A DNA stretch of 64,000 nucleotides from Chlorophyllum brunneum (Eukaryota; Basidiomycota; Agaricomycetes; Agaricales; Agaricaceae): the NCBI GenBank assembly GCA_963576785.1, contig OY756139.1, positions 4,464,001-4,528,000 on the forward strand, in the 5' to 3' direction. Below the pieces are notes generated by a model. That model made no database searches, was not told the DNA's origin, and saw nothing but the letters and a program-made list of their open reading frames with translations. Within the stretch, counting starts at the first letter, position 1; the number at the start of each line of letters is the position of its first letter. This document shows, piece after piece, positions 20,205 through 30,471 of the stretch. A program made the position numbers and the translations under genes.

Positions 20205-23200
20205 TTATACCGCTTCTTTGGCGTTATCTAAATTTGTCTCGTCTTCCCATGTATCTTCTTCGGACGTATATCCTTTCCAGTGTACTAGGTACTGTTTTTG
20301 TTTCCCTTTTGTGCGGTGTCCTCGGACTTCGTCTACTTCGTAGTGTTCCTCATCATTGACTATCTCGGGGATCGGTGGTGGTGGAGCGCGCTGGCTGTCA
20401 TACTCGGGGTTATGATAGGGGGAGAGTAGTCTGCTGTTGAACACGTCATGTATCGCCCATGTTTCAGGTAGCTCCAGGCGGTAGCTTGTTTCTCCTATTT
20501 TTTCTTTTACTCGGAACGGTCCGTATCTCTTGTGATCTAGTTTCTTCGTTGGTCTTGTTGTCCTAATATTGTCTGCTTCAAGCCAAATTTGGTCTCCTGC
20601 TTGGTACTCGTGTTCTGGCTTTGTGCTGTTCCGCTTCTCTATCTGTACCTGGTTTTGTTGGAGCATCTTGATCGTCTCTTGGCGTATGTCCTGTAGTTCT
20701 TGAATTCTTTCCGTGATTGCTGGAGCCTTGATCTCATTTGAGATGTCTCCTTTCCACGGGTGTCGTCCGTATACTATCTGGAACGGTGAATGTCCTGTGG
20801 CGCTATGTGTTTTATCGTTATACTGGAATTCTGCCATGCTGAGCCATTTCTTCCAGTTGTCTTGTGCATGATTGATTACATTCCTGAGGTAGGCCTCGAC
20901 TTCTTGGTTGATGCGCTCCGTTTGACCGTCTGTTTGTGGGTGGTATGCCATGGATAGGTTACGTTGGGTGTCGGTTGCTCTGCAGAGTTCCGCCATGAAT
21001 TTTGATGCGAATTGTGGACCTCTGTCGCTGATGATTCTGCGTGGTATCCCATGTTGTCTCCATATGTCGTCCCGATATATATCTCCTAGCTCCTCGGATG
21101 ATAGGGTGGTGTTAACTGCCCGTAGTCTGATCATTTTGCTGAAACGATCAACGATGACAAGTATCGCGTCGTATCCTTCCGATTCTGGTAGTGGTCCTAT
21201 CATGTCGATTGATATCTCTTCCCATGGTCCGGTGGGTATTGGTAACGGATGGAGATGTGTGGTAGGTCGTGTTCGGAGTATTTTGTTTCGCTGACATGTG
21301 TCGCATCCCTTGATGTATCGTTTAACATCATTGCGCATTTGTGGCCACCAATATGTCCTTTTGAGGAGCTCAATCATTCTGTGTTGTCCCGGGTGTCCTA
21401 CGTCCGTTCTGTCGTGGTGTTGTTGGAGTATTTCTTGGCGTAACTCGGTGTTCGGTGGTACGTATATTCTTCCTTCGAAGATGGGTAGTCCGTCCGTTTC
21501 CCATACCTCTTCCGGTCGTTTCTCTTTTTCTCTTAACCATTGTGTTTCTCTCCTCTGTTCTTTTTGTAATCGGTGTTTCAGGTCTTCTTCTTCCGATATA
21601 TCCCAAATTTGTCTGATCTCGGTGGTAATGTTATCGAATAAGTGGTCGGGTAATAGCGTGATATTTGTGTTATCTCTGGTTGTATCTGTTTTCGCTAATC
21701 TTGATAACACATCTGCTTTTGTGTTTGTTTTTCCGGGTATGTGTTTTAGCGTGTAGTGATATTCCTGTAGTTCCAGTTACCATCTCGCTTGTCGTCCCGT
21801 GAGTTGTTGCGGTTTCCTAAAGTATTCCAAGTTCTTGTGGTCCGTCCATATCTCGAATGGTTTGTCGGCGTCGAGTAGATATTGTCTCCAAGTTTTGATC
21901 GCTTCTCGGATTGCTAATAATTCTTTATCGTAGATTTGGTAATTTCGTTCTGCCGGTGTCATTGTTCTCGAGTGGAAGGCGATTGGGTGCCATTGGTTAT
22001 CCTGGTCTTGTGATAGTACCGCTCCTACTCCGTATCCTGATGCGTCTACTTCCACTCTATATTGTCCTTTATCTCGGGGCATTGCTAGTACTGGTTCGCT
22101 CGTGATTTTCTTCTTGATTTTTTCAAACGCTTGTTGTTGCCGTTCTGACCATGACCATTGTGCGTCTTTCTTCTTGAGTTCATGTAGTGGTGTTGCTATG
22201 TTACTGAAGTCTTGTATGAATCGTCGGTAGAAATTTGCAAAGCCGAGGAATTTTTCGACATCCTTCACGGATTTGGGTGTTGGCCATTCCCTTACTGCTT
22301 TCACCTTCTCTTCCTCCATTTTAACGCTGCCCTCTCCTACCACAAAGCCCAGTATGGGTATTTCCTTTGCGTCGAACATACATTTTGATCGTTTGAAGTA
22401 GAGCTGGTGCTTGGCTGCAATGTCTAAGAACCGTGTCGTTCTTTTCTCGAGTTCTTCCTGTGTGGTCCCTGGAATGACGAAATCGTCCATGTAGTTGACA
22501 AGCGCTCCTTCATGTAATAGTTCTCGGAATATCGTGTTCATCATTCTTTGGAAGGTTGCCGGTGAATTGCTCATTCCAAAGAACATGACTGTAGGTTCAA
22601 ATAATCCGTTGTTTGTTACGAACGCTGCCTTCCATTCGTCTCCTTTCCTGATTCTGACGTTGTTGTATCCCCAAATGATGTCGAGCTTATTAAACACTTT
22701 TGCGTCCTTTAGTCGGTCTAGAACTTCACTTATAAGTGGTAGTGGTGTTTTATCTTTGATGGTGTGTTCATTCAGCTTCTTGTAGTCTTGTACCAGGCGT
22801 TTTGTTCCGTCTTTTTTCAGTATAAAGAAGCATGGGGTGGCGTAGGGGGATTGTGATGGTCTGATATGTCCTGAGGCGAGGTTTTCGTCGAGGAATTTTT
22901 GTAGTTCCTGTTTTTCTGTTATTGTCATTGGGTAAACTTTGGACTGCAGTACCGGAGGTGCATCCTCTGATAGATTTATCTCGTGGTCCCATACCGTGTG
23001 TGCGGGTAGATTGTCGAAGTTCTTCTTGTTGAATAGATGGGTGTACTGTCGGAGGTATGGTGGTAGATCTTCATCGTCCATCCGGTCTGCCTTTTTCTCT
23101 TCAATGTGTTCCCTGACTGTCTGTATTTTCTCGTTGAACCGTATGTCACTATGTGATATTTTGCAATCTCCTGGACATCTCGTGAATCGTATGACATGAT

Positions 23201-23585
23201 TGTTCCAATCGATTTCCGGGTTATGTTTAACCAGCCAATTGTGTCCCAGGTATAAGTCCGCGCTTTCCAATTGTGTTACTAGAGCGTCGATTTGTTCCGT
23301 GTGGTTGCCATTGTTTAGTACCAGTTGTGCTTTGTCTGTTATTTCCCCTTTTCTATTCTCCGTTCCATCGGCGTTGATTACTTTGATTGGGGTTTCCAGG
23401 GCTTTAGTCGGGATCTGTTCTTCTTCCACTGTTCGTTGTGCTATGCACGTGTGGGTGCATCCGGAGTCTACCAGAGTTGTAATTGGTTTGCGTCCTTTTC
23501 TTGTCTGGATTGTTGAGTTGAGGAGAAGTTCGCGCGTAGAGTTTCGTTTTTGGGGAATCACATATCGTCTATTGTGTGATAACAC
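20205..23585 (-). pseudogene. chromovirus E pol: protease, RT, RNase H, integrase, chromodomain; one nonsense codon
   Basis: Single frame of about 1,127 codons interrupted only by TAA at 21777-21779. Element F has CAA (Gln) there in GRQARWQLELQEY, so it is a C-to-T change. In order: aspartic protease (LVDSGCTHT, about 23480-23455), RT with KLDIIWGYNNVRI, VMFFGMSNSPATFQ and the NYMDDFV box (about 22500-22480), RNase H (VDASGYGVGAVLSQ, DKELLAI, WTDHKNLEYF), integrase with H-H-C-C zinc region (GHPGQHRM, CDTCQRNK), SIDMIGPLP, IISDRGPQFAS and YHPQTDGQTERINQE (DD35E), then a C-terminal chromodomain (YEVDEVRGHR, YLVHWKGYTSEEDTWE, about 20340-20215). The chromodomain should direct insertion to heterochromatin. 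Pol is in the -1 frame relative to the undamaged gag frame and the frames overlap near 23640, suggesting ribosomal frameshifting; the exact slip site is not obvious. Confidence 0.9.
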
Positions 23586-23655
23586 AGGAACTCTAGTTTT
23601 ACTGGCTCGCGGGTTTGCGCCTACTCGGAGCCTTCGACAAAATCCTCTTTCTCCG

Positions 23656-24891
23656 CTATTTCTTGTTCATCATCCTCGTTGACTTCTCTGATATGGGCTT
23701 TTTTGGGTGCCCGGCAGTTCTTTGAGATGTGGCCTGTTTACCGCAATTGTAGCACGTTATTTTGGTGTACGTGACTTTCGTCTTCTTCCTGCAGTATTTG
23801 GCGATATGCCCATAGAGGTTACAATTGTAGCACCTCGGTTTTCCAGTCTGATCGGTGTCTGCCCTTTGTCGTCCTATCTCCATGGGTTGTCCTCTTCCTC
23901 CATAGATAACTCCGGTGGTGGTTTTGACATCTCCTCTGGTGATGTCCGTTGCTTCATAACCTTGTCCTACTGCGAGGATTGTGGTTTTCCATTTACTGTA
24001 TGTTGTTGGGACGGAGGCTGTCGGGTAGCCTACTATGGTTCGAATAATATCTGCTCGGGTGTGGCGCTTGAGGAGGAATATTGCGTGGGTGTCGTCTGTC
24101 CCTGCTTGGGCCTGCAATGCCTCGAATTCGATTAAGAAATCGGCCGTGTTCTTCTTTCCCTGTTTGAACGTCTCTATTTCTCCTTCTGCTATGGCTTTCC
24201 TATTCCCCAAGGAGAACGTGGCTTCTACTTCTTTCGTAAAGTCCTCCCAAGCCGGTGTTTTCTTATTCTGGATGGCTTGTAGTTGCGTGTTGGCGTAGGG
24301 ACCTGCTAGTCCTCCCTTCATTCTTGCCAAAATAGCTACTATTTTCTGTTCTTCTTCATCTATCTTGTTGAACATTAGCCATAAGGATATGGCTCTCCAC
24401 CAATCGTCAAATTTAGTCCTATCCCCATTGAAATAACCTGGTTCCGGGGCGAGGTTCTTTGGTACGTTGATTTCGTCTGTCATTTCTGGTTCTAACTCTG
24501 GTTCGCTGTGTTCGTTTTCGTAGGTCTCGGCAATTTCTATATCGGCTGTGGCGTCGGCGACTTCTGTGTCGAATTCGGTTTCAAATAAAGCTGTGTTGAT
24601 TTCTTCTTCAAACGGAGCTGGTTCTTCGTCTGTGCTGTGTTCGGATTCTTCTTCGTAGGTCTCGGCGATATCTATATCGGATGTGTTCTCGGCGACTTCT
24701 GTGTCAAATTTGGTTTCAAATAGAGCTGTGTTTTCGTCTACGCTGTGTTCGGATTTCTGCCGTTTAAGGCCTTCAGGGATTTCTGGTTCTGTTGATCGTT
24801 TGGATCCTGTTGCTACGGGTGAACCCTGGATGTCTGTTGGTCTCGGAGCTCTTTGTCTTCTCGGTGTTCTCGATGAGCTACCGCTGCTCAT
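23656..24891 (-). CDS. chromovirus E gag, 411 aa, frameshifted in second zinc knuckle
   Basis: Capsid/nucleocapsid precursor. It starts MSSGSSSRTPRRQRAPRPT; residues about 30-145 hold two near-repeats of an acidic block (ALFETKFDTEV / ALFETEFDTEV with ETYEEE and ETYENE), followed by the retrotransposon gag core (FNGDRTKFDDWWRAISLW, QAGTDDTHAIFLLKR) and a CCHC knuckle CYNCNLYGHIAKYC. The second knuckle begins CYNCGKQ and then shifts frame: element F has one more C at this place (GGCCCTG versus GGCCTG near 23727) and reads CYNCGKQGHISKNC there. The deletion removes the last cysteine-histidine unit and separates gag from pol, so the copy is probably defective. Confidence 0.85.
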   Translation of the reverse strand: MSSGSSSRTPRRQRAPRPTDIQGSPVATGSKRSTEPEIPEGLKRQKSEHSVDENTALFETKFDTEVAENTSDIDIAETYEEESEHSTDEEPAPFEEEINTALFETEFDTEVADATADIEIAETYENEHSEPELEPEMTDEINVPKNLAPEPGYFNGDRTKFDDWWRAISLWLMFNKIDEEEQKIVAILARMKGGLAGPYANTQLQAIQNKKTPAWEDFTKEVEATFSLGNRKAIAEGEIETFKQGKKNTADFLIEFEALQAQAGTDDTHAIFLLKRHTRADIIRTIVGYPTASVPTTYSKWKTTILAVGQGYEATDITRGDVKTTTGVIYGGRGQPMEIGRQRADTDQTGKPRCYNCNLYGHIAKYCRKKTKVTYTKITCYNCGKQATSQRTAGHPKKPISEKSTRMMNKK

Positions 24892-24971
24892 ATACTGTTG
24901 TCCTGGTCGGAGGCTATTATTCCAAGCCTAGCTACGAATAGTGGCACCTTTCTTGCAAGGTGAGTTGAATG

Positions 24972-24983
24972 ACACTTTACCAA
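24972..24983 (-). promoter_or_regulatory. self-primer binding site of chromovirus E
   Basis: In element sense TTGGTAAAGTGT begins two bases after the 5' LTR end. It is a perfect 12-nt reverse complement of ACACTTTACCAA inside the LTR (25069-25080 on the + strand as TTGGTAAAGTGT). That LTR segment starts 34 bases downstream of TATATAAA (25107-25114), where transcription should begin, so the RNA 5' end can fold onto this site, as in Tf1-type self-priming retrotransposons. Confidence 0.75.
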
Positions 24984-24984
24984 A

Positions 24985-25286
24985 TGTTACGACCTTAGTC
25001 TCTGACTCAGGTTGCAAGCCTTTTGGATAAAAGGAAGGAAGTAGAGAAAGGAAGAAGGGATGATACGATTGGTAAAGTGTAAGGAATACATCAAGTATTA
25101 CTACACTTTATATACTAATGGTAAAGGCTAATAATAAGGGAGTCGAGTAACGGAGTCATAGGAGACGAGTAGAGGGAGTCAGGTAAGAGGCATAGCCTTT
25201 AGGGGTGAGACAGGAGGTGAAACAAGTATGAGGGTACACGGGGTAATGGGCGCATGATAGACATGAACGGCCTACGATTCGTAACA
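24985..25286 (-). repeat. 5' LTR of chromovirus E with TATA box
   Basis: 302 bp, + strand TGTTACGACCTTAG ... GATTCGTAACA. In element sense a TATATAAA box lies at 25114-25107. Differs from the 3' LTR at three sites that I can see (GACGAG/GATGAG, AACAAG/AACGAG, GGGCGC/GGGCAC). Confidence 0.92.
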
Positions 25287-25291
25287 AAAAC

Positions 25292-25684
25292 AAACACCTG
25301 CCAATAAACTTTGCAAATAGGAAAATTGCCCAAAGAAGGGAAGGACCTTTCACAATCATCAAGAAGATCTCACCCATTGTGTTTCAACTAAAATTACCTG
25401 AAACATGGAAGATCTATAACAAGTTTCATGCCTCTCTCCTTACCTCTGCAATCAAAAACATGATCTATGGACAACACATGTCTCAACCCCTCCTTCTCCT
25501 TGTTGATGATCAAGAAGAATATGAAGTTGAGGCCATTCTTCACCATAAAAGGGTAAATAATTGTTTCAGATACCTAATCAAGTGGAAAGACTACTACACT
25601 TCTGAAAATTCATGGGAACCTGCATCAAACCTCCGAAATGCAAAGGATATACTCGAAACCTATAAAAGAGCTCACAATATCTGA
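25292..25684 (+). pseudogene. Ty3/gypsy element D: integrase C-terminus and chromodomain
   Basis: Resumes D after element E. Encodes the linker VFQLKLPETWKIYNKFHASLL and a chromodomain at about 25515-25670 (EEYEVEAILHHKRV, YLIKWKDYYTSENSWEP, LRNAKDILETYKR), ending TGA at 25682-25684. This identifies D as a chromovirus of a different lineage from E/F. The local frame is open; the gene as a whole is dead because of the insertions and stops upstream. Confidence 0.85.
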
Positions 25685-27767
25685 ACTCCCCATATCTCTC
25701 AACACTTCTAATACCCGCCCAGCCTCAGCACCAGCCACCACAGCTACCGTTATCAATACTACCAAAATCGCTGCCAACATCATCAATGGACTGCCTGTAT
25801 CGCCAGACCTTGATGATATCCTCCACTCATTGCCCAAGTATTCCATCACCCTCAACAATGAGGAATTTATCCAGCCCATTGGATTACAGCCGCATACCAT
25901 CCCTCTCCTACTTGATATCGAATCTGCATGTGACACCGCCTACCTACAACTTCGAAACACTATCAAAAGATGACTATCCAATCGCCACCCCAATCTACAA
26001 GGGGATAACACATCTGTTGCCCATTGTGACAAATACAGGAATTTGCTTGCTGCTTGCCTCCATAATATACAAATGCTTAGTCAATACACCTACGCCATAC
26101 AACAAAGCTATGACATCCTTACTAGCTGCACTCTACCTAATGGAGTATGTGAGGATTTGCAACACATCCAACACTCCTATCGACTTCTCTGTTGCTCAAT
26201 CAGCACTACCCTTAGTGCACACGGCTGAGGCAGCCCTTTATCAACTCCTGACATTCCCCAACTACCCACTCAAAACAATGACCAGTCTCAAGAACCTCCA
26301 CCAGAGCCTTGCCCTGTACATCCCACATCGAGAATCCCTCGAGGCCTTCCTTTCCATGATGCCACTAATGATGGCAATCCAACTCATCAATCAACTCCAG
26401 TTCAGACTGATGCCCGAATGGAGCGTAGACTCATCGAACCTGTGCCTGTCCAAGGCCACCCTGCACATCATGACCCACCTTGATATGAGCATGAACCACC
26501 TGCAGTTCCACTCAACTATTACTGGGCTATCCGAGATTGTCACCGGTATCATGACCATGAAAACAAAAGACCCCGCCAGATTTCCTATGCTGCAGCAACA
26601 ATTAACCCAACTCCACAAGTTCATAGGCAGCCCATATGAAGTACCCAACCTCAAAATACTTGACTTGTACTACAATTATGATAGCCGACCCAACAATGAT
26701 ATGGCCAAACTACCACTCTGGCTTATCAAACCCAACAACTGGATCCCGACATGCAAGAACTATACAATCGACTCAATGAGGTCATCAGCCATGTTCACAG
26801 TTCCAGAAATGGAGCAAGTACTCGAAGCTATCATACTATTAGGCTCAGGCCTCCCCATCCCAATGGACACTGGCGCTCCAGAACTGCCACCACCAGGACC
26901 CGAAGCAGCATCTTGCCCCCTCTACCATCTGCCACCTTGACCTTACCACCCTACCAGGATGAAGGCCATTACAAGGATCCCTTCTCAGATGTTGGAAGTG
27001 GCCAATCACATTAGATACCAACCCATCAAACTATATGGAGTAGAAGAACTCCCCGAGGACAGTCCCTACTACTGACTGCCCAAGATTGAATGTAACGAAA
27101 TGGAATTTGTTACTAACGAAGGGAATAATGTTATGTCCAAACCTCGAACCTACGTCAGAGGTTACGACAAGTTTCCAGAAGCAATACCACTTGTCCCACC
27201 ACCACAATCCAATGACGCCATATCGATTCTCTACTTTGACTAGCTTGGAAATATGCACCATACTTACACGTATGTGACACCAATGGACTCTACTTATGCA
27301 CCATCGAGAACGACCTCTACGGTGCCTGGAATAACAGTTGGAAAGCACAACCAACTACTGAAGAAACTATGCAGTACATCCACCCCTACATGTACACTCA
27401 CAGTCCAGTGCTCAAAGCACTCATTCACCAACAAATTGCTGATGGAATCTATTGCATAGAAATGCGACCTAAAGACTTATCACCAGACGACAAACCTGCT
27501 GTACCTAGTAGCAACAGTGACAACTCTCCCCATCTGCTATTGCAATCTACTCAAGCCTTTGTCAAGTCACCCGAGTCCTATCTCTCCAAAGAACCAATCG
27601 CATCTACGTCATCCCTATCATCTGACTCCGATCATCCTATGGATGTAGTTCTTCCATTGCCACCATTGTCATCATCACCCTCTACCACCTTGTCCTGCAT
27701 GTCTTGTGACTGCAGCTGTTCTGATGAATCTCTATCGTCATCATCTGAGATCTCTGAGGATGAGTAA
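25638..27767 (+). pseudogene. extra ORF downstream of pol in chromovirus D, about 700 codons, unknown function
   Basis: Begins with ATG at 25638 in the +1 frame, overlapping the chromodomain frame by 47 bases, reads to 25973, then continues in another frame to 26940 (ATPIYKGITHLLPIV, a hydrophobic stretch GICLLLASIIYKCLV, QVLEAIILLGSGLPIP), then with further frame changes and stops through 27240, and finally 27300-27767 (LYGAWNNSWKAQP, TMQYIHPYMYT, then a Ser/Asp/Glu-rich tail ending SSEISEDE). Three or four frame breaks prove decay. A homologous 3' part occurs antisense at 63533-64000, so the ORF belongs to the D family. I recognise no domain; most of it looks helical and it lacks a signal peptide or clear envelope features. 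It occupies the same place as the 278-aa ORF of E but the two share only a weak IILLG motif. Confidence 0.65.
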
Positions 27768-28264
27768 GCACTCATCCATTTCACTGTCATCAGTTTCACT
27801 TTGCTCTATGTTTAGCTGTTTCATCTTTATCAGTTTCACATTTATCTTTAGTAGTGTTTCACCCTGAGTTTCATATCTATCAGTTTCACAATGTGAAATG
27901 TGTTTCAGTCTCATTATCTATACTCTGTAGTATTTATAGAAAAAGAAGTAGTTAGTATAAATAGCCAACTGTATTAGGAAGTCAAAGCTTAAGCTTTGAT
28001 CTTCTACAGGGATAGCCTTCTTGATCGCCCAAGAAGAGTTTCCGTTGACAGTTGCTGTCAATCAATAGAAGATTACTTAACTGCTTATTCTCTACTCACC
28101 CTCATCACTCAGAGCTACGAGATAAACGGGATTCCCATTTCTTGGTTGAGTAATGACAGTTTGATAACATTTGCTTATCTGGTTACTTGGCTGAGATAGG
28201 TATTAAGGCCATACCCTAGAGGTCGCATCCTCTTCAATTGCCCTTAGTAGCTGAATCTGTAACA
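27768..28264 (+). repeat. probable 3' LTR of chromovirus D
   Basis: Non-coding. Contains several GTTTCA repeats (27780-27910), a TATA-like TATAAATA at 27956-27963 and ends GAATCTGTAACA at 28264 exactly where antisense copia C coding sequence starts, so it is the LTR end. The 5' boundary cannot be fixed because no second copy is in the window; ATAGG (28265-28269) would be the target duplication. Confidence 0.6.
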
Positions 28265-29894
28265 ATAGGGGGTGACCCATTTCAGGCACTTCATAGGTGT
28301 TCTACTATAGATATGAGCAGCCATATCAAATGAAAACTCCTAGTAGCTAGCTGGAAGGCATGCTTCAAGTCACATAGATTGTACCTTTTCTAGAAGTGTT
28401 TGATTAAGATGTTCGGCATGCCCATTCTGTTGGTGAATGTGTGGTGCACTTGTTTTGTGAAGGATTCCTTTATCAGCAAAGTAGTCCTTGAGTTCCTGAG
28501 ACATGTACTCTCCTCCATTATCAGAGCACACTCGCTTGATGTGTTTGCCTGTTTGGTTCATCACCAATTTAGCATATGCCTTGAAGGCATGTGCAGCATC
28601 TGATTTATTGCGCAAAAAGGAAATGCACACAGAGGAAGAGTAGTCATCAAAGAATGTCATAACCCATTTGAACTTGTGATAAGACAAGATGGGGAGCTCC
28701 TGAAGATCCAAATGGATCAATTCAAGGATCTTGGACACACAAGATATATTCTTATGGTAAGCCTTGTTTGGCAGCTTTCCAAGTGCACAACCAGAACAAA
28801 CCTTCTGTTCTTTTGGTGGAAGCACCAGGACAGATTCTGTGTGTTTTGGCACATAACCCAGAGCCTGATTGGATGGGTGTGCAAATCTTTGATGCCAGAT
28901 ATCATAGGATGTGGTATTTTTATTGATTGAAGCCAAAGAGAATCAAAGATCTCCATTATGCAAGATGCATATGTCCACAAAGTGAACTTGGTTTGAAGAA
29001 GCACTCTGATAACATTGTCTGCTCAGGAATGGCTTACCACAAACATTATGAATAACGGTCTTCCCATTTGATGTTTCTGCAATTAGACTGGTTTTATCCA
29101 TGATGGATCCAGTTGAGAAAAGTCTCATATCTAACTTTGGTATGTGATATACTGGGCAAAGGCACAGGGTCTGCTGCTGAACTTCACTGGACTCAAGTTT
29201 TACTTCTGTCTCTAAATAGACAGTGCCATAAGATCTGATAGAGAGAGTGGATCCATCTGCAATCTGTGCCAATCCGAAAGAACCTTCGACAACATTGACA
29301 AGATCCCTCTTGTTTGGAGTAACATTGAGGGAGGCACCAGAGTCCAAAAGCCATTCATCACTCATTTTGCAAGGTCACCTATTTATTGCACATCCACATA
29401 TGCTACTGCAGCTATGTGTTATTTCACATGTGTTCTTCACTCTTGAAAACAGAGGAGAAAAAATAATATCTGAAGTTTTATTTAATTGCACATAATGATG
29501 TACATAAGAGGTCCGGCTATTTATCCAAAGATCTACATTGGCTGAGGTTGCACTCTGTGCACCCAGTCAAGAGTCTCTTTGGACATCAGCAATATGTATG
29601 ACACTCCTGCAGTGATCTTCAGATTCATGTGAAGAGCTAGTGAGATTTGGCTTACCTGCTATTGCTTTGTCTGAGTAGTCCTCATCCTCAGATCCCATCA
29701 ACACTGCATCCTTGTCAATCTTGACAGTGGTCAGAGCTGGGATGCTCATGACCAGTTTGGCTGCCGGAGTGGCACCAAAGAGTTTGTCAACCTCTATAAT
29801 GGAGGCAGCCATCGGAGGAGAGGCCAGATGGGGGAGGGAAGTATTTCACATTTGCTTCTCATATAGATCCAAGGCTTTTGCCTTGGCAGCCATA
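28265..29894 (-). pseudogene. Ty1/copia element C: protease and integrase
   Basis: Antisense copia polyprotein, in one frame once the solo LTR at 29900-30471 is removed. 29365-28943 carries the protease (DEWLLDSGASLNVTP, about 29357-29315) and 28936-28370 the pre-integrase and integrase (WHQRFAHPSNQ, CSGCALGKL, IHLDLQELPILSYHKFKWVM, CSDNGGEYMS, HIHQQNGHAEH), continuing degenerately to about 28270 (HIYSRTPMK, VTPY). The first catalytic Asp is in HLD and the third is Glu of GHAEH. In-frame stops at 29567, 28943 and 28370 show decay. RT and RNase H are missing: element D's LTR cuts it at 28264. Confidence 0.85.
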
Positions 29895-29899
29895 TATGG
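29895..29899. repeat. TATGG target-site duplication of solo LTR, left copy
   Basis: TATGG at 29895-29899 and 30472-30476 flank the solo LTR; the coding frame of element C joins correctly when one copy and the LTR are removed. Confidence 0.9.
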
Positions 29900-30471
29900 T
29901 GTTGAGGAAATGACTGTAACGAGTTGTTGCTGGGGGCAGCAGTAAATGCAGTGGGAGAGAATGTAGAGTCTACTTACCGAGATAATAAGCTTCTATCTGA
30001 TACCTGTAGAAAGGTAATTCGGATAGACAGATATTATTGATGAAATGGTCAATATCAGTATTGACAAGATCGAAGTCAAGTAAGTTGGTATTTGTGTTGT
30101 ACTGAAGAATGTAGGAAATGATGAAAGAAGTTGTTCAATTGAACAAGATGCAGAACTAGGTCTGCTACATGGGGTTTATATACATATTGAAGCATAGGCG
30201 AGTCATACTACATAAAGTACTAGTAATGCATAGATTGTTCCTTATGACTCCCTTTAACTATGGCGTAGTGCCTACGGAGTACTGCGGAACATATTGTACT
30301 AGTCATTGGTACTATGTAGAATAATCTATCAAGTACTTATGACTCTCATTGTATGCAGAGCAACTCATAGGAAGTTACTACAAATTGAAGTTACTGGAAA
30401 GTAATGGATCAGTCTATTATTATCATAATGACTTCATAGTCTATTTCTAGAATATGTCTGAAACTTCAACA
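29900..30471 (-). repeat. solo Ty1/copia LTR inside copia C, TATGG duplication
   Basis: 572 bp, + strand ends TGTTGAGGAAATG and GAAACTTCAACA; same family as the LTRs at 6015 and 15348, orientation antisense. Target duplication TATGG on both sides. It carries no internal sequence. Confidence 0.92.

Larger units (their letters stand above)
18797..25286 (-). mobile_element. Complete Ty3/gypsy chromovirus E, young insertion
   Basis: 6,490-bp element in antisense orientation inside D. It has two 302-bp LTRs (18797-19098 and 24985-25286), a 5-bp AAAAC target duplication, and in element order: primer site, gag, pol (protease, RT, RNase H, integrase, chromodomain), an extra ORF, a purine tract and the 3' LTR. 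I count three differences between the LTRs, all transitions, so insertion is recent. Two lesions inactivate it as it stands: a 1-base deletion in gag and a nonsense codon in pol. Confidence 0.92.

Noticed and set aside
24500..24760. CRISPR-like or tandem DNA repeat in chromovirus E
   Set aside because: The two similar blocks are an internal acidic repeat of gag, two imperfect copies only, with no spacer structure.
27768..28264. Protein-coding ORF at 27996-28199
   Set aside because: Short, no motif, and lies inside the probable LTR of element D.
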